The position numbers and the translations under genes are program-made. From JBFGRM01 sp041563675 (GTDB lineage Bacteria > Nitrospirota > Nitrospiria > Nitrospirales > Nitrospiraceae): 5,602 nucleotides of DNA. Numbering within the stretch: the first letter of the stretch is position 1; every line of letters starts with the position of its first letter. Where the stretch lies: contig JBFGRM010000170.1 of the NCBI GenBank assembly GCA_041563675.1, positions 1 to 5,602 of the forward strand, given 5' to 3'. Below are positions 1 to 4,438 of this stretch, piece by piece. The notes below the pieces were generated by a model. That model was not told where the DNA came from. It made no database searches and was given only the letters and a program-made list of their open reading frames with translations.

Positions 1-498
1 AGTATTCTGGCCTTCTGGGCCTACGGGACGGGAGGTTTTTGGACCAAGAATCGGCGGCAGCGTCGTCGGGTCCTGACGTTCGCCGCGGTCGGCGGCGCCG
101 TGTTTCTGATGTTGCTGTTCATGGACTATTTCCTCGGGCTCTACGATGCGGCGCTGGCCGAAAGTGTGCGTAAAGGGGGAGAGGGCATCAGCTGGATCTT
201 TCAGATGGGCATGGGCTACACGTTCTATCTCCCCTTTGCCCTGTATGTGCTCGGGCTCTTGTGCTGGTCTTACACAGTCTTGAAGCTGACGACAAGCGGG
301 CGTCTGGCGGGATATGGCCTGGGCCTGATGTTCATCGCTGGCTATGCGCTCCAGTTGTCTCACCTGACGCTCATGGTCGTCATGGGGCTCATGCTTCTCA
401 ATCTTGATCGACGTCGGAGCGAGGTGGCCGTGGGGGCATCAGTGGGCGCGAGGCCCCTCGTCAGTCCCGCGGTTCCTTTACTGGGGGAGAAAACCTAA
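1..498 (+). CDS. Partial multi-spanning membrane protein, unknown function (5' end missing)
   Basis: The frame is open from base 1 to the TAA at 496-498, giving 165 visible residues. The GTG at 100 is unlikely to be the true start: it falls inside a hydrophobic helix and has no Shine-Dalgarno sequence, so the gene probably begins upstream of the window. Hydrophobic segments are at visible residues 24-46 (preceded by the basic run NRRQRRR), 74-95, and a long 103-134 that could be one long helix or two short ones. A hydrophilic tail of about 30 residues with DRRRSE follows. Positive-inside reasoning puts the start of the first helix in the cytoplasm, but the basic tail after the last segment makes the topology ambiguous. 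There is no CXXCH, Fe-S cysteine cluster or recognisable catalytic motif. It ends 20 nt before the TPR gene, so co-transcription is likely. I do not recognise the family. Confidence 0.75.
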   Translation, partial: SILAFWAYGTGGFWTKNRRQRRRVLTFAAVGGAVFLMLLFMDYFLGLYDAALAESVRKGGEGISWIFQMGMGYTFYLPFALYVLGLLCWSYTVLKLTTSGRLAGYGLGLMFIAGYALQLSHLTLMVVMGLMLLNLDRRRSEVAVGASVGARPLVSPAVPLLGEKT

Positions 499-518
499 CG
501 CAGGATAAGGGTTATACT

Positions 519-1334
519 ATGGATGAGCAACCGCAGAGCACACCGCAACCGGACGCAGCCACCGCCGCTGTCGAACAGGGCGATCAGCCCCTGGCTCCCG
601 AGGAGGAGATTGCGGAAATCGAGAAATTCCTCCAGGAGGAGCCGGATGATTTTCAAGCGCGCTGTCGGCTCGGAGAGCTCTATTTCAGCAAGGGTCGGCT
701 GGACGACGCGTTGACGGAGGTCAAGAAGGCTATCGAGATGGCCGAAGGCCTTCGAGCGGAGATGAACCGGTCTCTCGCCATGTACTACTCCAATCTTGGC
801 ACCATCTACGCGACGAAAGGGATGATGGAAGAGGCCGAGGCCGAATTCAAGAAGGCGTTGGACGTCTATGCGCATGACGTTCTCGCGCTGTTCAATCTCG
901 GGCGTGTCTATGCGGACAAACGGCAGTTCATGGAAGCCAGGACCTATTTCGAGCGCCTGATCGAGACCACTCCGGACGATCCGCTCGCCTGGTACAACCT
1001 CGCCAATGTCTACGTGGAGCTCGATAACCCGCAGGTTTCGGACTACAACACGATTGACATGGCGATGCAATGCTACCTGCGTGCGTTGGAGCTGGATCCC
1101 GCCCAGTTGGAAGCCAGCTTCAAACTGATGGACCTGGCGTTGTTGCACAACAAGCAGGATCTCGCCGTGAAAGTCATCGAGGATGCCGTCCAGCACAACC
1201 CTGACGAGCCCCTGGCCTATTACAATCTGATCAGTACTTACGAGAAAGCCAAGATGTTCGATCAGGCGGAGCAGGCGCGCCAGAAACTGAAGGATCGGTT
1301 TGCCAAGCGAAGTCGGGAAGCGAAAAAGGCCTAA
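519..1334 (+). CDS. Tetratricopeptide repeat (TPR) protein, probably cytoplasmic
   Basis: This 271-residue protein starts at the ATG at 519, with the purine-rich site AGGATAAGG at 502-510, 8 nt upstream. The N-terminal 30 residues are Gln/Pro/Ala- and acid-rich with no signal peptide or membrane segment. From about residue 42 the protein is made of helical TPR units, recognisable by the pattern of LG..Y...G at the first helix and A...F/Y..AL....P at the second: roughly 42-75, 86-119, 120-153, 154-195 (lengthened by an insert around 168-178), 196-228 and 229-262. It ends in a basic tail (KRSREAKKA). TPR arrays bind protein partners and have no catalytic activity of their own. The next gene encodes TatA and the cluster encodes exported cofactor proteins, so an assembly or scaffolding role is possible, but the sequence does not name its partner. 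Confidence 0.9.
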   Translation: MDEQPQSTPQPDAATAAVEQGDQPLAPEEEIAEIEKFLQEEPDDFQARCRLGELYFSKGRLDDALTEVKKAIEMAEGLRAEMNRSLAMYYSNLGTIYATKGMMEEAEAEFKKALDVYAHDVLALFNLGRVYADKRQFMEARTYFERLIETTPDDPLAWYNLANVYVELDNPQVSDYNTIDMAMQCYLRALELDPAQLEASFKLMDLALLHNKQDLAVKVIEDAVQHNPDEPLAYYNLISTYEKAKMFDQAEQARQKLKDRFAKRSREAKKA

Positions 1335-1361
1335 CCGACCCTTCTCACACAGGAGAACGTT

Positions 1362-1697
1362 ATGTTCGGAACATTTGGATTTACGGAGCTCATTCTGATT
1401 CTGGTCATCGTGTTGATTATCTTCGGCGCGGGGAAGCTGCCCCAGCTCGGTGAAGGCCTTGGCAAGGCGATCAAGGGCTTCAAGAAGTCGGTGCACGAGG
1501 CCGAGCAGATCGAGGCCGAAGCCGAAGCGCAACAGCAGGCCCAGTTTCAGCAGCAGGCCCAAGGCGCGCCTCAGGCCGCCACGCAGGAGCCTCAACCCCA
1601 AGGCCAGCCCCAGTCAGAGCAAGGCCAGACCGCTCCCCCGTCGGGTCAAAGCCAGGATCGACCGGCCGCCACGATCCCGCCGGCGTCCAATGCCTGA
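1362..1697 (+). CDS. tatA: Twin-arginine translocase subunit TatA/TatE family
   Basis: The 111-residue product is a pore-forming subunit of the Tat system, which moves folded, often cofactor-loaded proteins across the inner membrane. The family layout is clear: a short N-terminal helix at about residues 7-21 (GFTELILILVIVLIIF), the FGAGKLPQLG hinge at 21-30, and an amphipathic helix LGKAIKGFKK at 33-42. The FG and GFKK motifs favour TatA over TatB, although Glu9 in a GFTEL context is TatB-like, so it may serve both roles as in species with few Tat subunits. From about residue 46 the tail is acidic, then strongly Gln/Pro/Ala-rich up to residue 111. The ATG at 1362 is supported by AGGAG at 1351-1355 with 6 nt spacing. 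It lies 27 nt after the TPR gene. No tatC is present, and no gene here shows a convincing Tat signal. Confidence 0.93.
   Translation: MFGTFGFTELILILVIVLIIFGAGKLPQLGEGLGKAIKGFKKSVHEAEQIEAEAEAQQQAQFQQQAQGAPQAATQEPQPQGQPQSEQGQTAPPSGQSQDRPAATIPPASNA
1524..1635 (+). repeat. Low-complexity short direct repeats in the tatA tail
   Basis: The part of tatA coding for the Gln/Pro/Ala tail contains short in-frame direct repeats. An 11-bp unit CAGCAGGCCCA occurs at 1533-1543 and 1551-1561, 18 nt apart, giving two QQQAQ peptides. A 9-bp unit CAAGGCCAG occurs at 1599-1607 and 1620-1628, 21 nt apart. The offsets are multiples of three, so copy-number changes would keep the reading frame. The tail is presumably disordered and length-variable between relatives. 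Confidence 0.7.
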
Positions 1698-1733
1698 GCG
1701 CGTCAGGTCGCGCGGAGGGAGAGGGCCAGCGGC

Positions 1734-1751
1734 TGACGTTCGTTCACGTCA
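1734..1751. promoter_or_regulatory. Inverted repeat upstream of the NHL gene, possible operator or RNA hairpin
   Basis: TGACGT at 1734-1739 and its exact reverse complement ACGTCA at 1746-1751 are separated by 6 nt. The repeat lies in the largest gap of the window (1698-1772, between tatA and the NHL gene) and ends 21 nt before the ATG at 1773. The 6+6+6 layout could suit a dimeric regulator, or form a 6-bp stem in the transcript just upstream of the ribosome binding site. It is not a terminator, because no T-run follows. A perfect repeat of this size can arise by chance, so function is unproven. Confidence 0.3.
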
Positions 1752-1772
1752 TTCCATTACAAGGGGATTCAT

Positions 1773-3026
1773 ATGAGCACGGATGTTGCGCTTGGCGTTG
1801 GATACATCGAGACGTTTGCCGGCAATGGCAAGGCACGGAGCACCGGCGACGGGAAGCGGGCAGTCAAGGCAGGTACCCCACTCCCGCACCACGTCGCGCT
1901 GGACAAGGAGGAGCGGTACCTCTACTTTGCCGAGTCCGGATCGGACCGGGTGCGTCGGGTGGACCTGAAGGAAGGGACCCTTCACAACTTTGCGGGCATC
2001 GGCGAGACGTGCTACAGCGGCGATTCCGGACCCTGCGGTGAGGCTGGTCTCTATCTGCCGCTCGATGTGGCCTTCGACTCCCAGAATCACCTCTACGTTT
2101 GTGACTCTGGCAGCAACCGAATTCGACGGATCGATCGCGACACGAATGTCATCACGACCGTCATCGGGACGGGACAGTTCGGCTACAACGGTGATGGCCC
2201 CGCGCTCGAAGTCAACCTGACCTATCCCGCCGCGATCGCCTTCGACAAGGAGGACAACCTCTACATCGCGGACACCCAGGCGCATCGCATTCGGAAGTAT
2301 GATCCCAGAACGGGGATGGTGACGACCATTGCCGGACAGTGGACCGAGGAGGACGACGCCCGCGAGCAGCCGCTGGTCGCACGGAACCTGGTGGTGCTCT
2401 CGGGGGATTCCATCGGAATCGATTTCAGCGATGACCATGGATGGCTGAGGCCTGACTGGTCGGACAAGGCCGACATGACCTATTATCTCGACGACGGGCG
2501 TCCGGCGACCGAAGCCCGGCTCTATGACATTGTCGATATCGCCGTCGACAATCACGGCGACGTGGTCTTCGTCGACAAGGGGAGCAATCGGGTCCGAAAG
2601 GTCGACCTTCGGACCGGGATCATCTCGACGGTCGCGGGTGTCTGCTTTTTCGGCTTCGACGGCGATGGGAAGCCGGCGGCCCAGTCCATGCTCCACGCAC
2701 CGGAGTCGATCGTCTTCGATCCCGCGAACAACCTGTATATTTCCGATACGGAAAATCATCGCGTCCGAAAAGTGGATGCGGAGACCGGCCTGATCACCAC
2801 GATCGCCGGGAACGGAGACAGTGGGTACGAGGACAAGAACATGGGCGGTTGCGGCATGGCGCGCTTCGTCAGCAAGGAGGCGGCCGGAGCCCTGAAGCAC
2901 GGCGACGGCAGTCTGGCCGCGGAAGCCGTCGTCAATGCGCCGGTCGGCCTTACATTGGATAGCCAGGGCCATCTCTACATTTGCGAGCGAGGAGAGAACA
3001 AGATACGCAGAGCCAAGCTATGGTGA
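1773..3026 (+). CDS. NHL-repeat six-bladed beta-propeller protein, no signal peptide
   Basis: The 417-residue protein starts at the ATG at 1773 behind AAGGGGA at 1761-1767 (5 nt spacing). An in-frame TGA at 1734-1736 rules out an upstream leader. Six NHL repeats are visible from their core motif (L/V-Y/F-[IVA]-x-[DE]-x4-R-[IV]-R-[RK]): residues 50-63, 107-121, 163-176, 264-278, 321-335 and 401-413. Each repeat also has a [IV]-x-T-x-[AI]-G strand and a GDG-type loop before the next blade. The sixth blade stops after its RxRR strand, while the protein begins with YIETFAG, so the N-terminal strand probably closes the ring. Blade 4 carries an insert of about 50 residues (around 190-240) and blade 6 one of about 25 (around 352-377). 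NHL propellers usually bind proteins or small ligands, and some are enzymes; no catalytic set is evident. The gene overlaps the next one by 7 nt (ATGGTGA), which suggests translational coupling. Confidence 0.9.
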   Translation: MSTDVALGVGYIETFAGNGKARSTGDGKRAVKAGTPLPHHVALDKEERYLYFAESGSDRVRRVDLKEGTLHNFAGIGETCYSGDSGPCGEAGLYLPLDVAFDSQNHLYVCDSGSNRIRRIDRDTNVITTVIGTGQFGYNGDGPALEVNLTYPAAIAFDKEDNLYIADTQAHRIRKYDPRTGMVTTIAGQWTEEDDAREQPLVARNLVVLSGDSIGIDFSDDHGWLRPDWSDKADMTYYLDDGRPATEARLYDIVDIAVDNHGDVVFVDKGSNRVRKVDLRTGIISTVAGVCFFGFDGDGKPAAQSMLHAPESIVFDPANNLYISDTENHRVRKVDAETGLITTIAGNGDSGYEDKNMGGCGMARFVSKEAAGALKHGDGSLAAEAVVNAPVGLTLDSQGHLYICERGENKIRRAKLW

Positions 3027-3883
3027 GCACAAATCATGCGAACGGTCAGGGTCTGCGTTCCACGGTGAGGAGGCGTCGCGTTCATTCGATCGCCGGTCTC
3101 CTTGGCGGTCTCATCGTGTTTGCCGCCCTCCTTGGTTGGCTGGGCATCCCGGTCGTCAGCTCCGAGGGGATGATCATTCGCTCCCATTACGTTCAGGGTG
3201 AGGTCCCCAAGGAGCCGGAGGACTCCGCCTGGGAGAAGATTCCGCCGATGACGTTGCCGCTCAGCGGGCAGGTGTTCACCCGTCCCGTCTGGCCGGAGCC
3301 CACGGTGCGCGCGTTGGTCGTGCGGTCCGTGCACGACGGCAAGCAGATCTCGTTCTTCTTCGAGTGGCATGACAACACGAAAAACGACAAGCTCACGCCG
3401 GGAACGTTTCGCGACGGCCTGGCCGTGGGGCTGCCGCTCGGGGACGCGCCGGCGTTCTTCTGCATGGGACAACTGGATCACTACATCAACATCTGGCACT
3501 GGAAGGCCGATTGGCAAAGCGACGTCGACCGACGGGCCGCGCGTGCCGAGCAGAAAGGTCGTCGTGGCGTGCGCCGCTTCGAGGTCATTCCGCGGCGCGC
3601 TTCGTCCGTGGAGGATCTGATCGGCGGAGGCTTCAGCACCCTGACCAGCAAGCGCGACCAGGGACGCATCAAGGGCCAGGCTCGCTGGCATCGCGGGGTC
3701 TGGCAGGTCGTGATGACGCGCGAGCTCGAGAGTGAGGGAAAAGAGAACGAGGCACGGCTGGAGCCGGGTCGCCTGCAAGCCGTCGCCTTTGCCGTCTGGA
3801 ATGGGGAAAACCGGGAGCGGAACGGGCAGAAAGCCGTCGCGCCCTGGTTTCAGCTGGCCATCGATCCGGTTGGCAAGACCTGA
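3020..3883 (+). CDS. Ethylbenzene dehydrogenase-type heme b-binding protein (gamma subunit-like, NxrC/EbdC/ClrC family)
   Basis: The predicted product has 287 residues. The ATG at 3020 overlaps the NHL stop codon. A TTG 39 nt upstream would only add a tail ahead of the signal and is disfavoured. No close Shine-Dalgarno is present (AGGAGAG at 2990-2996 is 23 nt away), so coupling to the upstream gene probably drives initiation. After RRRR at 17-20, a hydrophobic segment spans about 22-46 and serves as signal peptide or membrane anchor; no clear AxA cleavage site follows. The rest matches the heme b domain of type II DMSO reductase-family gamma subunits: a beta-sandwich start with DSAWEKIP, then CMGQLDHYINIWHWKADWQ at 148-166 with candidate axial Met149, and NGQKAVAPWFQLAI at 268-281 with candidate axial Lys271. 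In EbdC the heme is bound by Met and Lys in the corresponding motifs. In the family this subunit moves electrons between the Fe-S subunit and a cytochrome c. Neither a catalytic nor an Fe-S subunit gene is in the window, so the partner enzyme (nitrite oxidoreductase, chlorate reductase or other) is undecided. Confidence 0.85.
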   Translation: MVSTNHANGQGLRSTVRRRRVHSIAGLLGGLIVFAALLGWLGIPVVSSEGMIIRSHYVQGEVPKEPEDSAWEKIPPMTLPLSGQVFTRPVWPEPTVRALVVRSVHDGKQISFFFEWHDNTKNDKLTPGTFRDGLAVGLPLGDAPAFFCMGQLDHYINIWHWKADWQSDVDRRAARAEQKGRRGVRRFEVIPRRASSVEDLIGGGFSTLTSKRDQGRIKGQARWHRGVWQVVMTRELESEGKENEARLEPGRLQAVAFAVWNGENRERNGQKAVAPWFQLAIDPVGKT

Positions 3884-3927
3884 GTGACCGAAGCGGCATG
3901 ACAAGGTCGCGCGACTGGGCTGAAACA

Positions 3928-3935
3928 AAGGAGGT
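3928..3935 (+). promoter_or_regulatory. Strong Shine-Dalgarno site for the PDZ-domain gene
   Basis: AAGGAGGT lies 8 nt before the ATG at 3944 and is a full match to the 16S rRNA anti-Shine-Dalgarno sequence. It is much stronger than the sites of the flanking heme b and cytochrome genes. It fixes the start codon and suggests that the small PDZ protein is translated independently and at a high rate. Confidence 0.8.
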
Positions 3936-3943
3936 GGAGTGCC

Positions 3944-4405
3944 ATGCGTGTGAGTGAGGAACCCCGCTCGGTCCTGAGGGCGCTCGTCCTCGGATTCGTC
4001 GCGGCGGCAGCATGCATGTTGCTGGCATCCACGGAGGGCCTGTCCCGGGAAAACGGGGAGATGACCAAGGAGGAAGCGATACGCCTTGGGGAGGAATTCG
4101 GCATCATCGTGGGGGAGGTTGACGAGGAGATTCAAAAAGAGCTCGGGCTGACCAAACCCCAGGGCGTCGTCATCTTCGAGGTGATCGGCGGCACACCCGC
4201 GGAGCTGTCCGGCATCAAGGTCGCTGCGATCGTCAAGGAGATCGACAAGGTCGAAGTCCGCAACCTGTTTGATTTCGGCCGAGCCCTCAAGCAGGCCATG
4301 GGGCAATGCGGTTTCACCGTCGGCACCTACGAGCCGGCCGATCCTGATAACCAGGGTGTCGCGGGCGTAATTAATTTCCACCTCGTACGCTGCCTCAAAG
4401 ATTGA
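3944..4405 (+). CDS. Small exported protein with a single PDZ-like domain
   Basis: The 153-residue product has a basic, then hydrophobic N-terminus (about residues 10-30), which I read as a signal peptide or anchor. Cys24 sits in AAAC, a poor lipobox, so lipoprotein processing is unlikely. Residues about 68-118 look like an HtrA/DegP-type PDZ domain: GLTKPQGVVIFEV as the carboxylate-binding loop and strand, GGTPAELSGIK as the helix, and DFGRALKQ as the second helix. PDZ domains bind C-terminal or exposed peptides of partner proteins. Two cysteines, Cys122 and Cys150, flank the final strands and could form a disulfide in the periplasm. No protease domain is attached, and the usual GD before the following strand is replaced (KVAAIVKEID). 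It is flanked by the exported heme b protein (60 nt upstream) and the multiheme cytochrome (33 nt downstream), so a role as adaptor or maturation partner of these is a reasonable inference. An exact family could not be named. Confidence 0.8.
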   Translation: MRVSEEPRSVLRALVLGFVAAAACMLLASTEGLSRENGEMTKEEAIRLGEEFGIIVGEVDEEIQKELGLTKPQGVVIFEVIGGTPAELSGIKVAAIVKEIDKVEVRNLFDFGRALKQAMGQCGFTVGTYEPADPDNQGVAGVINFHLVRCLKD

Positions 4406-4438
4406 GCGCCCCCTCGTCGTGGTAAGCTGATCCCAACC

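Noticed and set aside
100..498. GTG at 100 as the real start of the first gene
   Set aside because: The frame is open upstream to base 1, the GTG lies inside a hydrophobic helix, and no ribosome binding site precedes it.
495..1601. A 368-residue open frame on the - strand opposite the TPR and tatA genes
   Set aside because: It is in antisense register with both genes, is Leu/Arg-rich with no recognisable domain, and is explained by the absence of TTA/CTA/TCA codons on the + strand.
1749..2972. A 407-residue open frame on the - strand opposite the NHL gene
   Set aside because: It is in antisense codon register with the NHL gene. Its apparent repeats (valine- and aspartate-rich) mirror the NHL blades, so it is a shadow.
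2981..3019. TTG at 2981 as the start of the heme b gene
   Set aside because: It would extend the overlap with the NHL gene to 46 nt and add charged residues before the signal segment. The ATG at 3020 overlapping the stop is the more usual arrangement.
3062..3100. Twin-arginine signal in the heme b protein (RRRRVHS)
   Set aside because: It has arginines before a hydrophobic segment but lacks the Phe/Leu and Lys positions of the Tat consensus, so it cannot be called from sequence alone.
3906..3915. 10-bp palindrome GTCGCGCGAC before the PDZ gene
   Set aside because: It has no loop and no T-run, is isolated, and is easily expected by chance in G+C-rich DNA.
4004..4027. Lipoprotein signal at Cys24 of the PDZ protein
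   Set aside because: The preceding residues are Ala-Ala-Ala with no Leu/Val/Ile at -3, and hydrophobic residues continue after the Cys, so a lipobox is not supported.
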